Assembly (NCBI RefSeq): GCF_000218895.1
Contig: NC_015703.1
Coordinates: 681,501 to 745,500 of the forward strand
Source: Runella slithyformis DSM 19594
GTDB taxonomy: Bacteria > Bacteroidota > Bacteroidia > Cytophagales > Spirosomataceae
Length of the DNA: 64,000 nucleotides
Reading direction: 5' to 3'
Numbering within the stretch: position 1 is the stretch's first letter; each line of letters starts with the position of its first letter. Of this stretch, positions 1 through 8,898 are shown piece after piece. Made by a program: the position numbers and the translations under genes. The notes under the pieces were generated by a model that saw nothing but the letters and a program-made list of their open reading frames with translations, searched no databases and was not told the DNA's origin.

Positions 1-1122
1 CGGCGTATAGCTTCCTGCTCCATCGGCCCAATAATTGGCAATGCGTGCCTGTTCGCGGGTTTGTTTCTTTTGGATGGCTTTCAATTCATCCAGTTCTTTT
101 TGCCATTCGGACGAACCAACCACATAGGGCATTGCGGGGCGGATCTGCGCCAGCGTTGTTTTGTCAAAATTCCAGGTCTGCACCGCACCATAGTTGGGCA
201 ACATCGGCGGACGCAGAGGAACCTCCTGACTTATCCAAGGCTCTTTGATACCGCGACTTTTGGCGGCTTCGATCATACCGGCCGTTAAGGCTTGGTTGTT
301 GGCCGCACCCATACCGTCGGTTTTGGCACGTCCCATTACTTTGGCGGCTACTGCATGACCAAGGTCGGCACCGGCCGTCAAATCACTCGTAACGTTCATT
401 CCGGCCCATTGGCGGCTGGCCAAATGCTCTTTCATCTTTGCTTCCAAATAAAGGACTTCACCCGGAAACATTGCCTTCAAAATGACGACAGACGCCGCTG
501 CTACTACGGCATCTTCGGAGGGATAAGAGGGCAACGCTGATACCGGCAGGGCCGCCGGAATACTTGTGTCCACTTTGGAAGGAGCAGCCCGTTTGTATTT
601 GTATTTGTAATTCCAAGCCGATACCAACGCATCATACTGTGCCACAGACAAATAAGCCAAAGCCCGCGCCGTGTAAGGCGGGTTGGCAAAGGGATACTTG
701 GGATCTGCCAAGGGATTGGCCGCATCCGGAACAGGGTATTTGCCATCGGCATTGGAGGCAGGCGGGATATTATACCGAGCGGCCAGTTCACGGGCAATTT
801 CGTTCCAGCGATATACCGCTCCCGCTCCCCAATACACGACCGCTTCTTTCTGTTCCTGGCTTAAATTAGCGGTTAAGCCTTTCAATGCCGCCAATTCGGC
901 CACGTACTCAGCGGAGGCAACTGCCGTTGGGGCCGGCACCGTAATTTCGCTTGACGAAGCAAGGATATACGTTTTCCACGTACCTGCTTTATCGTCCACA
1001 CTCACCGGCAAATAACCTAAGCGTTGAGGTTCCTCGATTGTTTTATCACAAGCCGCAACCCCCATGAGCCATACAACGGCCAAACTGCTGTATTTAAAAA
1101 TTGTTGAAAACCTTTTCATCAT
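1..1122 (-). CDS. PAP2/vanadium haloperoxidase-like lipoprotein, partial (C-terminus beyond window)
   Basis: The reading frame is open on the minus strand from ATG-ATG at 1122/1119 to the window edge, about 374 codons. The N-terminus is a lipoprotein signal (hydrophobic run, then VAACDK). Conserved-looking stretches include PPYTARALAYLSVAQYDAL and, near the edge, RIANYWADG, which I recognise from vanadium-haloperoxidase-like PAP2 proteins of Bacteroidota. The histidine-bearing phosphatase/vanadate motifs should lie beyond the edge, so catalytic competence cannot be judged. It is last in a minus-strand run after two outer-membrane barrels, starting 16 nt after the preceding stop, so co-transcription is likely. 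Substrate unknown. Confidence 0.8.
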   Translation of the reverse strand, partial: MMKRFSTIFKYSSLAVVWLMGVAACDKTIEEPQRLGYLPVSVDDKAGTWKTYILASSSEITVPAPTAVASAEYVAELAALKGLTANLSQEQKEAVVYWGAGAVYRWNEIARELAARYNIPPASNADGKYPVPDAANPLADPKYPFANPPYTARALAYLSVAQYDALVSAWNYKYKYKRAAPSKVDTSIPAALPVSALPSYPSEDAVVAAASVVILKAMFPGEVLYLEAKMKEHLASRQWAGMNVTSDLTAGADLGHAVAAKVMGRAKTDGMGAANNQALTAGMIEAAKSRGIKEPWISQEVPLRPPMLPNYGAVQTWNFDKTTLAQIRPAMPYVVGSSEWQKELDELKAIQKKQTREQARIANYWADGAGSYTP

Positions 1123-1137
1123 CTTAATTGATTTCAG

Positions 1138-2052
1138 TTATGATTTCTTTATGCCAAACAGATAAAGTACACCCACCATGTAGCTTGTGCTTTGGCCGGC
1201 GTTAAGTCCGTTTGTTACGTAACCTACGCGAGCATTCACACCCAAGGCTTTCGGCTGAAATTTTCCATACCAACCTACCATAGTTGTCTGCATGTTATTA
1301 GTAGGAAAAGGCATATCATTACGACGAATATTATCGCCGTTCACGCAGGAGTTGCGTTCTGCCCATACCTCAGTCTGCCATTTTTTCTTCAAAATACCGA
1401 AACGAGCACCCATATCGTACGCATTCGGAACGCGTACTTCGTTGGTATTATAAACACGACCATCGGCTTGATAAGCATCACGGTCCACGTTGATATTGCT
1501 GCGCCACATGTATGTTCCGTGCCCCGTTATATAAAGGCCTGTTTTAGGATGGGTATAATTAACCAAAACTCTCCCGGCTACCACGCGACATTGCAAACCA
1601 ATAGACATCGGCAGAAAATCCGGCACATATTTGCTGACAGGAATTGAGGCTCCCACTAACCCATTGACGGAAAACCCTTTGATATCCACCGCTTTCACTT
1701 TCAGCCACGCCGACAGATCCTGAAAACCTTTTTGGCCCATCAGGTTTCCGGCACTTGTTTTGGTCCATACATAAGGTAGGCTCAAAATCACATTAACGCG
1801 ATCGGTGATACCAATGGCCGGCATGACCATCATGCTTTGCGTAGTGTGCGTACCGATATTGAGGTTTTCGCGTTTGAGGGTATTTTCCCAGTATTGGCTC
1901 CAACTGCTGTGGCTGTACATGGTTCCTACGCAGACCATTCCTTTGGGCATATAAATGGCATCATTGGGCATTTGAGCCAAGAGCCCCCCCCCCCCAAAGG
2001 GGGCTATGAGGACGGCTGTTATAAGTGCTTTAAGTAAATATATATTTTTCAT
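1138..2052 (-). CDS. Outer-membrane beta-barrel, Phenol_MetA_deg-like, with G12 tract in signal peptide
   Basis: The 304-residue protein has a Sec signal ending around LLAQ, then alternating polar/hydrophobic strands ending in an aromatic terminal strand (YLFGIKKS). The stretch PAIGITDRVNVILSLPYV resembles the transporter family related to Phenol_MetA_deg. No substrate can be assigned. Residues 20-23 of the signal peptide are four GGG glycine codons, an uninterrupted run of 12 G on the coding strand (12 C at 1984-1995). Slippage by one base would destroy the frame. It lies between another barrel gene (2105-3217) and the PAP2-like gene, all on the minus strand with short gaps. Confidence 0.75.
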   Translation of the reverse strand: MKNIYLLKALITAVLIAPFGGGGLLAQMPNDAIYMPKGMVCVGTMYSHSSWSQYWENTLKRENLNIGTHTTQSMMVMPAIGITDRVNVILSLPYVWTKTSAGNLMGQKGFQDLSAWLKVKAVDIKGFSVNGLVGASIPVSKYVPDFLPMSIGLQCRVVAGRVLVNYTHPKTGLYITGHGTYMWRSNINVDRDAYQADGRVYNTNEVRVPNAYDMGARFGILKKKWQTEVWAERNSCVNGDNIRRNDMPFPTNNMQTTMVGWYGKFQPKALGVNARVGYVTNGLNAGQSTSYMVGVLYLFGIKKS

Positions 2053-2104
2053 TTTGAATCGTTCATTAATCGTTATTTAAACTACCCCCCTTTGGGCCGG
2101 GGGC

Positions 2105-3217
2105 TTAAAACCAGCGGCTGATGTTAACCGACACTAAGTAATCAGCAAAAGCGGCATCTCCGTGTTTTACACCCAGTGGATCAAGGCGGTCTGCGTAGCT
2201 GCGGGTACGGTTGCGATACAGGGCGTAAGGAACCGTGGCAGCGGCCGAAAACTTCCCTTTCATATAGGCAATCCCGGGCTCCACCGAAACAATATATCCC
2301 GGACGACGAAATCCTTTGCTGCCGCCGAATACATCAATGGCAGGTACCCCTTCCAGGCGTCCGCCGAGCATAAGCGAAAGCCCATTGCCTATGGATTGAC
2401 TGAAGCCTGCCCGTCCCGCAAACTGATCGGCTACCGAGAACGTACCCGTTACCAAATCAATCGTGGTCGCTTCCGGACTGCGAACTACGCCATTGGTTTC
2501 TTTGGGGTTGAACAGATAAAATCCGTTGAAGTAAACCGTTGTTTTCTTCGCAATTTGCCAGTAGCCCTGGGTTTCCAAGCTATAGCCTACTCCTCCATCG
2601 CCCAATTGAATGGATTGATCTACGGGTTTATTAATCAAATATTCCCGTTTTTCTTTGTCCAATTTGTGAAAATCATCCGTTGCTTTGTAGTTGCCGGTCG
2701 GGAGTTTGATCCCCAGTCCCAGCGCAAAGTTGAATTTTGGCAACTTGTACGGATTGAGCATCCAATACGTGGCCGAAAGACGCACGTCGCCTATTCCCTG
2801 CGATTGCGTGTGGAAACGGTTTTTAGCAGGATCCATTCCTGACCCGGCGGCGGGATTGCCGTAGTGCTCGTAGAGAGACGAGCGGTCGTTGTACTGAATG
2901 GGCACATTGACAGAAAACGACAGACGGATATTCGGCTGGTAACTGATACCTAAGTCAAGGGCATGCGAAAGGTTCACCACTTCGGTCCGGGCTTCAGCAC
3001 GTTGCGTCTGCTCTACATCTCCTACAAAGTGACGGTGCGAACGGAAATAGCGATAGCCCGTACTGATCTGCCATTGGGCATTTTTTTGCTTGAAATACTC
3101 CGCCGACGACAGCGAATTGGCAGCAGCGCAGCTCATGTGACGAACGGCTACGCAGCCTTGTGAAAAACTTTCGGTGACACACACCAACGCAAATAACGTG
3201 TAGAGTATACGTTTCAT
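2105..3217 (-). CDS. Outer-membrane beta-barrel protein (transporter-like)
   Basis: 370 residues with a signal peptide (cleavage near ESFSQG) and many amphipathic beta-strands, ending in NISRWF, an aromatic C-terminal residue typical of barrel proteins. GISYQPNIRLSFSVNVPIQY and LGLGIKLPTGNY are strand patterns seen in Phenol_MetA_deg-like transporters. It is upstream of the 304-residue barrel and the PAP2-like lipoprotein on the same strand, which suggests an envelope operon. The 52-nt gap to the next gene contains a C/G-rich CCCCCTTTGGG element. Specific function not recognised. Confidence 0.75.
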   Translation of the reverse strand: MKRILYTLFALVCVTESFSQGCVAVRHMSCAAANSLSSAEYFKQKNAQWQISTGYRYFRSHRHFVGDVEQTQRAEARTEVVNLSHALDLGISYQPNIRLSFSVNVPIQYNDRSSLYEHYGNPAAGSGMDPAKNRFHTQSQGIGDVRLSATYWMLNPYKLPKFNFALGLGIKLPTGNYKATDDFHKLDKEKREYLINKPVDQSIQLGDGGVGYSLETQGYWQIAKKTTVYFNGFYLFNPKETNGVVRSPEATTIDLVTGTFSVADQFAGRAGFSQSIGNGLSLMLGGRLEGVPAIDVFGGSKGFRRPGYIVSVEPGIAYMKGKFSAAATVPYALYRNRTRSYADRLDPLGVKHGDAAFADYLVSVNISRWF

Positions 3218-3335
3218 ATTTTGATTGCGATTATAGGTAAAGATGGTTCATTGATCTACAGCTGCCGCTGTAGGTTCCTAACCTTAAGAAGAGAATGAAA
3301 GGTGTCTGACCGGTTACGTTGCCACAACCATCTGC

Positions 3336-3579
3336 TTACTTTGCGGGTGATTGACTTTGTTCGTTCATCAATTCAGCCACTTGTCCCAACGGAATGGCAC
3401 AGCCTGCCGGCAGAATGTCTTTCACAGGCACCTTAGGTGCGAGCGTTTGGCAGACGGCTTTTTTCGGGAAGGCGGCATTCGCCGGTACAACAAACAGCAG
3501 CGGGCATTCCCGGTTCGGCCGATGTATCACTACATGTAAGCAGCGCGGTCATGGATAACAAAACCGCAAACAACACCAT
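3336..3579 (-). pseudogene. Possible small lipoprotein gene split by a frameshift
   Basis: From ATG at 3579 one frame gives a lipoprotein-type start (MVLFAVLLSMTALLTCSD) but stops at 3433 after 48 codons. A second frame, open down to 3336, carries a more protein-like tail (VCQTLAPKVPVKDILPAGC). Joining the two would give a cysteine-containing lipoprotein of about 80 residues. I infer a single-base indel in a small gene, or two unrelated short ORFs. No family recognised. It lies between a single-TM protein (3672-4274) and the barrel genes on the same strand. Confidence 0.35.
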
Positions 3580-3671
3580 TTTCGTTGGTTTACTCCGTTA
3601 GATTAGGCAATTTGTTCAGCACAGGAACAATGCTTCTCCAAAGAGAATCAAACTCCTGACGAAAAAAGGGA

Positions 3672-4274
3672 CTAACCCCGCTCAGGCGGCGGTGAATGGA
3701 GCAATTGAACCGATTGCAGAAGGGCATGATGGGAAGTGGCATACGACGAACGGGCAGGCAAATCTGCCGTCAACGCGTTTGGCCATTCCATAGAAGTATT
3801 CGGAAGATATACCTTTACTAAATCACTCAATACTTTAATAGCTTTACTGAAAGGGCTTTCGGGAGCGTCGGCCGTTTGGTCGGTGATTTCCTGAATCATC
3901 TCAGCCAATTCAAAGAAGCGGTCCCGGGCGTGTTGGTTGGATTTGAGGGTTACATACAGCGTATCGTTGTCATGGCGCTGATGCATAATGTTATAAAAAT
4001 CATTTCCCTGCCGAATCAATCCGTCCTGCCCTTCGGGATTTTCCCAAGCTGTGTTATACGGAAGTGCAGGCAAAGCCATTTTTACCGTTTGCCATTCATC
4101 ATTATCCATCAACGGAGATGCCGTTTGGTAGTCGTCTTCAAAAAACAACACCGCTACCGTCAGCCCAAACATATTGTAGAGCAGCAGTAAAAGCAGGCCG
4201 ATGGCGGTAAGTTTTTTCAACCGGAATAATGATATTGTATCCAAAGATACTGCAAATGTATGATAATATACCAA
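3672..4274 (-). CDS. Single-TM hypothetical protein
   Basis: 200 residues with one strong N-terminal membrane segment (about residues 22-45) following a basic KK, then an acidic/polar extracytoplasmic domain with no motif I recognise. The C-terminal third ends in a histidine-containing, proline-rich tail (ATSHHALLQ, LLHSPPPERG). The first methionine is used; the residues before the TM (MVYYHTFAVSLDTISLFRLKK) leave room for an internal start, but no other ATG lies before the TM. It is at the head of the minus-strand envelope gene group that runs to the window edge. Confidence 0.6.
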   Translation of the reverse strand: MVYYHTFAVSLDTISLFRLKKLTAIGLLLLLLYNMFGLTVAVLFFEDDYQTASPLMDNDEWQTVKMALPALPYNTAWENPEGQDGLIRQGNDFYNIMHQRHDNDTLYVTLKSNQHARDRFFELAEMIQEITDQTADAPESPFSKAIKVLSDLVKVYLPNTSMEWPNALTADLPARSSYATSHHALLQSVQLLHSPPPERG

Positions 4275-4343
4275 ATATAACGCAAGTTCGTGCCGAAAAT
4301 CCTCCGATTGCGCGACGCCATTTTTAAAATAAGGCCCAAGAAC

Positions 4344-5108
4344 TTACATATACCACCAATACTGCACATCGTCCCAATTGATGGTATGGTAGACGTTGAG
4401 TTGGAGTAAGTTAAAAAATCGATAGTCCTGCACTTTATTACGCACCAATGCCTGAAAACAATAGCCTAATTCAGCCCGTGTTTTACCCGCATTGTACCCC
4501 CCGCCGAGGTGCGTCCAATTTTCCGAAAGCAGGGCCCCGTTGCGCGAACTTACCGGACCGTTAGTGGCTCCTTTGAAGTACAAAAACGCTTCGTTGGAAG
4601 CTGTCAGGTAAAAGCCCTTTTTCGTCTTGCTGACATCATACAGCGGGTAGGTTACCCAAAACTGATACCTCCCTATATCCGCCTGAGAGGCAATATGTGT
4701 CTGTAAATTAACGGGTTGTCGCCATTCAAACCGCCCTCTGTGGGTGATGACAACATTGCCTAGTTTGTGTTGGTACGAAACCTGAGCGATAAGACGATTT
4801 TCGTTTTCCCGCAATCCGAAAATATTATGCCTTCCAAATGCATACCCCCCACCTACAGACCACTTTTTGTTCAGCTGATAAATGGACATCGCCTGAAGGA
4901 CCATATGAGTATGCCCCGCCGGGAAGTGTTTCTTTTCTACAGTTTGGTTTAGCATATTGATAGCCGACGTGGCATTTACGTTATAACTCCACTTACCCGA
5001 AATTTTTCCCATTTGGGAATAACTCGGCGAAATACCGTACAAATTCAGGGTTTGAGCCACGGTTTGTTGCATCACAAAAACGGTGAGAAGCAGTAAAAAT
5101 GAACGCAT
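4344..5108 (-). CDS. DUF2490-like outer-membrane protein
   Basis: 254 residues with a clear signal peptide (cleavage near TVAQTL). Strand-rich sequence includes repeated barrel-type segments such as WSVGGGYAFGRHNIFG and HRGRFEWRQPV, and the QHKLGNVVITHRGRFEWR arrangement typical of DUF2490 proteins, which are predicted small outer-membrane barrels of unknown role. The protein ends in aromatic residues (YWWYM). It starts about 85 nt upstream of the divergent glycosyltransferase gene, so the two share a short intergenic control region. Confidence 0.6.
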   Translation of the reverse strand: MRSFLLLLTVFVMQQTVAQTLNLYGISPSYSQMGKISGKWSYNVNATSAINMLNQTVEKKHFPAGHTHMVLQAMSIYQLNKKWSVGGGYAFGRHNIFGLRENENRLIAQVSYQHKLGNVVITHRGRFEWRQPVNLQTHIASQADIGRYQFWVTYPLYDVSKTKKGFYLTASNEAFLYFKGATNGPVSSRNGALLSENWTHLGGGYNAGKTRAELGYCFQALVRNKVQDYRFFNLLQLNVYHTINWDDVQYWWYM

Positions 5109-5182
5109 TATACGGACTGGGATATAAGTGAGGGTTTGGTAATTGGCTGGTCAAAGACTATGCCGGAAAATATTTGCTTTTG

Positions 5183-5190
5183 TATCTTTG
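5183..5190 (+). promoter_or_regulatory. Bacteroidota -7-like box before the glycosyltransferase
   Basis: TATCTTTG matches the TAnnTTTG -7 consensus of the Bacteroidota primary sigma factor and ends 4 nt before the chosen ATG. No TTG lies at the ideal spacing upstream. If used, transcription would start near or inside the start codon, giving a leaderless or nearly leaderless mRNA, so the assignment is tentative. Confidence 0.35.
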
Positions 5191-5194
5191 CCCC

Positions 5195-6346
5195 ATGAGA
5201 ATCTTAAATATTTGCGCTTACACGTGGGCAATCGGCGGTCCGGCCCGCATTATCTATGACCATACCACCGTTGTGCTGAAGCAGGGGCATCAGGTAGACA
5301 TTCTGAGTCCCGCCTCTCCGGGCGACAAAATTTACCCCGCTCCTGAAGGCGCACGGGTCATTGTTTGTGAGCGTACGCGGCCCATCAGTCGGTTTTTCCC
5401 CGAATTCTCATCTGAGTTGTGGCATTTTCTCAAAACCCATATCCACGAATACGACGTGGTACATTGCCACGGAATATGGCATTTTGGCAGCGTGGCCCCT
5501 TTTCTGTTTAAACATAATACGCCTATAGCCGTGACCATTCATGGCCTGCTCGATAAATGGGCGCTCAATCACGGCTATTGGAAAAAGCGGCTGTTTGGGT
5601 TATTGTTCCAAAAAAGGTTTTTACGAAAAGCCGATTTTATTCAAATCAATAATCGCGACGAACTGAATGATCTGCGTCAATTTTTAGGGGTTCAACATCC
5701 CAATGTGGCGATTATTCCCAACGGAATGCAATTGGCAGAACTGGCTGATTTGCCGCCCAAAAGTACCTTTCGAGCAAAATTCAACCTTCCGGGCGACAAG
5801 AAGCTCGTTTTATTCATGGGCCGTTTGAACATCAAAAAAGGCTTGGACCTGTTGCTGCCTGCGTTCAAAAAATATACTGAACACTACGACGACGCCCTGC
5901 TCATTCTGGCCGGCCCTGATGATGGCTACCAAGCCGAAACCGAGCGTTTTATTGAGCAATACCAATTGCAGGAGAAAATGGTCATGGTGGGGATGCTGAC
6001 GGGCGAGCTGAAAAAAGCGGCCTTGGCCGACGCCACCATTTTTGCACTGCCTTCCTATTCTGAAGGCTTCTCCATTGCGGCGCTGGAAGCTATGACGGCG
6101 GGGGTACCGGCCTTAGTTTCTGACCGTATTGGTTTTGACGGGACCGTAGCGCAGCACCGGGCAGCCCACGAAGTGCCGCTAACCGTTGAAGGAGTCTATG
6201 AAGGGCTGGAAAAATTGCTGCAACAGCCGGAATACGCAAATGCCCTTCGATTAAACGCCCGCAAGATGGTGGAAACGTTGTATGACATTGAGATAGTTGC
6301 GACGAATTTGTCGAAGGAATTTGAGAAAATTGTGAGGAAGAAATAA
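5195..6346 (+). CDS. Glycosyltransferase, GT4 family
   Basis: 383 residues from ATG 5195, which opens directly on the Rossmann strand MRILNICAYTWAIGGPARI; an in-frame upstream codon would only add MLLYLCP. The N-terminal acceptor-binding half has the VVHCHGIWH segment. The C-terminal half carries the donor-binding pattern LVLFMGRLNIKKGLDLLLPA and the family's E-x7-E element within YSEGFSIAALEAMTAGVPA. It should transfer a sugar from a nucleotide sugar with retention of configuration; donor and acceptor cannot be read. It stands alone, closed by a strong hairpin at 6352-6385, with no polysaccharide cluster around it. Confidence 0.88.
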   Translation: MRILNICAYTWAIGGPARIIYDHTTVVLKQGHQVDILSPASPGDKIYPAPEGARVIVCERTRPISRFFPEFSSELWHFLKTHIHEYDVVHCHGIWHFGSVAPFLFKHNTPIAVTIHGLLDKWALNHGYWKKRLFGLLFQKRFLRKADFIQINNRDELNDLRQFLGVQHPNVAIIPNGMQLAELADLPPKSTFRAKFNLPGDKKLVLFMGRLNIKKGLDLLLPAFKKYTEHYDDALLILAGPDDGYQAETERFIEQYQLQEKMVMVGMLTGELKKAALADATIFALPSYSEGFSIAALEAMTAGVPALVSDRIGFDGTVAQHRAAHEVPLTVEGVYEGLEKLLQQPEYANALRLNARKMVETLYDIEIVATNLSKEFEKIVRKK

Positions 6347-6351
6347 AGATT

Positions 6352-6385
6352 GCGTGCTCCCCGAATGACTAACCGGGGAGCACGC
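6352..6385. terminator. Bidirectional terminator hairpin between convergent genes
   Basis: Perfect 12-bp arms GCGTGCTCCCCG (6352-6363) and CGGGGAGCACGC (6374-6385) with a 10-nt loop. It lies immediately after the glycosyltransferase stop and just before the stop of the convergent gene at 6394, so it can serve both strands. Confidence 0.65.
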
Positions 6386-6393
6386 GCAACAGC

Positions 6394-6810
6394 TTACTCG
6401 TGCAGAACTCCGTCTAATCCCAGTTCTTCGATCGGGACGAGGTTTTCTTCGGTAATCGTATCAGGCACAAAGATGAATTTTTTATCAAATATCTGATTAT
6501 CTACGTAGTAGCTCACCCAATATTCGTTATTAAGGTGAAAAACATCGGGCATGATGGGCTCCACAACCACCGATTGTCCCGCTTCAATTTCGGTAAAATA
6601 ATGCCTTAAAGTAGAGGTACGCTGCTGTTCTTCTTTCTTTTTTATATCATCTCCGGAATAACCGCGAGAAGTCACAAACACGTTGGTGATAGTGGTTGGA
6701 TTTCGATTGATGAGGTAAACGTTCCATTCCGGCTGATCGAGTTCGTTGATCCGGCGCGCAATGGTCACGTAAATACCCGTGACGGGGGTGAACGAAATAT
6801 CTTTTTTCAT
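6394..6810 (-). CDS. Conserved-looking hypothetical cytoplasmic protein
   Basis: 138 residues from ATG 6810 (MKKDISFTPVTGIYVTIARR). The in-frame upstream extension to 6903 is less likely because it runs through sequence with poor protein character. No signal peptide or TM. Predominantly beta, with an acidic C-terminus (EENLVPIEELGLDGVLHE). Phrases such as EWNVYLINRNPTTITNVFVTSRGYS suggest a beta-sandwich fold. It is the last gene of the minus-strand run of unrecognised proteins. Function unknown. Confidence 0.65.
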   Translation of the reverse strand: MKKDISFTPVTGIYVTIARRINELDQPEWNVYLINRNPTTITNVFVTSRGYSGDDIKKKEEQQRTSTLRHYFTEIEAGQSVVVEPIMPDVFHLNNEYWVSYYVDNQIFDKKFIFVPDTITEENLVPIEELGLDGVLHE

Positions 6811-6914
6811 GATTTGAGGTACGTAAACCCCAAAAATAACAGGTTTTGCAGAGATAGAGTACACATCCGCCGAGAAATAAGCCCATCGTTGGCTTAGGGC
6901 CACTCCCGCTAACC

Positions 6915-7565
6915 TTATTTTATTCGCTTATATTCACTCAAATTAATGAAATACTCCGTCGGTGAAATGCTTAGCAGTTTTACATTCAGGGGACTTTGTT
7001 CGAACAGAACCAATTGATTTTTGGGCAAATAGGATGGATAATCCATTTGTTGAAAAACAGGCAAATAATGCTCAATTCCAAGCAGGGAATTATAGGCATA
7101 CAGCGGCCGACAGTCAAAAGGAACGGTGGCGGCGTACACCTCCTGCGTCATTCTGCCCGCGTTCAGTTGATAGAGTTGGCCCTTGAGCGTAGGCCATCCG
7201 TAGTTATTCTGACCAAAAACCCGACTTTTGCCCAACGCTTTTCCGCTGATCTTGGGGGTATTTTTTCGGGCCAACGGACTGTCAAAGGTTTGACAGAATT
7301 TTTGCCCGACATCATCGGTACCACAAACGAGGTATCTGCCGTTGGGATATGCCACCACAAACTCCAGCCCGTCGGCGGTAGCACCAAAACTGTCGGCGTT
7401 GGTAAAAAGCCAAGTGGATGTTTGGCGGTCGAAATAAACACTGAACTCTTTCTTTTGCCCTTCCTGCACATATTCATAAGTGAGCATTTCAGCAAAATTC
7501 AACGGCTTTTGCGCAAAAGCCAAAAGGCTTACCAGAAAGCACAAAAGGGTATTTTTTATGGACAT
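6915..7565 (-). CDS. Secreted hypothetical protein
   Basis: 216 residues. An N-terminal signal (MSIKNTLLCFLVSLLAFAQ) is followed by a beta-rich domain with two cysteines close together (VCGTDDVGQKFCQTF), which could form a disulphide outside the cytoplasm. The start overlaps the end of the upstream gene by 10 nt, indicating translational coupling and a shared transcript. Not recognised as a named family. Confidence 0.65.
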   Translation of the reverse strand: MSIKNTLLCFLVSLLAFAQKPLNFAEMLTYEYVQEGQKKEFSVYFDRQTSTWLFTNADSFGATADGLEFVVAYPNGRYLVCGTDDVGQKFCQTFDSPLARKNTPKISGKALGKSRVFGQNNYGWPTLKGQLYQLNAGRMTQEVYAATVPFDCRPLYAYNSLLGIEHYLPVFQQMDYPSYLPKNQLVLFEQSPLNVKLLSISPTEYFINLSEYKRIK

Positions 7566-8893
7566 AAGCGTACAGCGCGTTGTTGATAATCGGCCATGAG
7601 AGCCCCCATTTTTTCAAGCTGCTCGTATTGTTCCAGATTCTTTATTTTTTCTTTGAGTTTTAAGGCATCAGTGCGATGGTTGGCCCAAAGTTGGCGTTGT
7701 TTATTGAGACAGTTTACTTCTTTGTTGAGGCGAGTCCGTTGCTCGGGCGAGGGGTCGTTGCTGAGTTCGATCTGTCGGCGGCGGAGTTGAATGCGTAGCT
7801 CAACATCGTTCATTTTGTAGTTAGTTTCAACATCCATGACCGCGTTTAATGTAGCACGATTCATTTCATTCAGATCGTTGAGCATGGCCCCACCAATCAC
7901 ATTATCGCTGTGCCGATTGGTCATTTTATGTTGCCATTCAGCCTGTTCTTTCAATAAGCCACGCAGTTGAGCATCCTCTTCTTCGGCCAGGGTCTCGGCC
8001 AAATTCTGCTCATAATTTTGATTTTTCTCGTTTTTGGCGGTCTCCATGGCAGAAGCCACCATATCACCAACGGGTTTGTAGCCTGCACCGGAAAACGTTT
8101 TTACCTTTGGTTGAAGTGCATACAGGCGGCATCCGCTATTGCCCCCGTTGCCGGTAATGGAAAAAATCAGATGCACATGGTTATTGAGAGGGTTGAGGAT
8201 ATAGCCCAGTCCACCCATGCCCGTGGCAGCATAGATTTTTTTGAGCGGTGCAAATTTCCCTTCGGCGGGGCCCAAGTCCTTCATTAAGATTTGTATAGGG
8301 CCTTCTTCGCTTTTGTAATTATAGACATCCAGCGTAAGCGGCATACGGTTGTTTTCGAGCAGATGGGCGGGAACAGTTACCGTTTTGTGTTTTTTGGTAT
8401 TTCTCCAAAAAATCTCCCCCAGGTTTCGGGAGTCAAAACGTGCCATTTGGGTGGTATAGGAGCCATTGCTGTGGGGATCGTCTGCCGACATTTGCATCAC
8501 TACTTTACCCACATCGGGCGACTTTAAATACATTCTTTGGGTCATACTTGGTAACATAGCCCAAAAATCCATTCCTCCTTCGCCTTGATTGGCAGCGTCG
8601 GGCATCCATTTGGCAAGGTCTTCTTTGAAAATCCCCACTACGCCATTGGTTACATTGAGGTATTGCGCTAATTCCCCGCTTTCACCCGTTTCCTTAAATT
8701 CACAAAATACGCCCATGTAATGCGTGAAGCTATACGTGCCGTTTTCGGCGGGAATGGGTTCGGGCTGAGCACTGAATTTAGGCTTGGTAAGGTCAAGCTC
8801 TTTGAAGCCTTTCTTAGGATTAATGAGTTCAATATCCTGAGCAAAACCAAATGTCGTAGCTGCCAGTAACAGCACAAGTGCATTTTTCATCAT
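7556..8893 (-). CDS. Secreted hypothetical protein with C-terminal coiled coil
   Basis: 445 residues; start ATG-ATG at 8893/8890. A signal peptide (cleavage near FGFAQD) precedes a globular part of about 270 residues containing a glycine-rich TGMGGLGYILNPLNNHVHLIF segment. Residues about 280-440 are strongly helical, acidic and basic (KNEKNQNYEQ, EQRTRLNKEVNCLNKQR), and look like long coiled coils. Such a layout suits a periplasmic structural or binding protein, but no family is recognised. Co-directional with, and overlapping, the 216-residue secreted protein downstream. Confidence 0.65.
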   Translation of the reverse strand: MMKNALVLLLAATTFGFAQDIELINPKKGFKELDLTKPKFSAQPEPIPAENGTYSFTHYMGVFCEFKETGESGELAQYLNVTNGVVGIFKEDLAKWMPDAANQGEGGMDFWAMLPSMTQRMYLKSPDVGKVVMQMSADDPHSNGSYTTQMARFDSRNLGEIFWRNTKKHKTVTVPAHLLENNRMPLTLDVYNYKSEEGPIQILMKDLGPAEGKFAPLKKIYAATGMGGLGYILNPLNNHVHLIFSITGNGGNSGCRLYALQPKVKTFSGAGYKPVGDMVASAMETAKNEKNQNYEQNLAETLAEEEDAQLRGLLKEQAEWQHKMTNRHSDNVIGGAMLNDLNEMNRATLNAVMDVETNYKMNDVELRIQLRRRQIELSNDPSPEQRTRLNKEVNCLNKQRQLWANHRTDALKLKEKIKNLEQYEQLEKMGALMADYQQRAVRLCP

Positions 8894-8898
8894 TTGAG

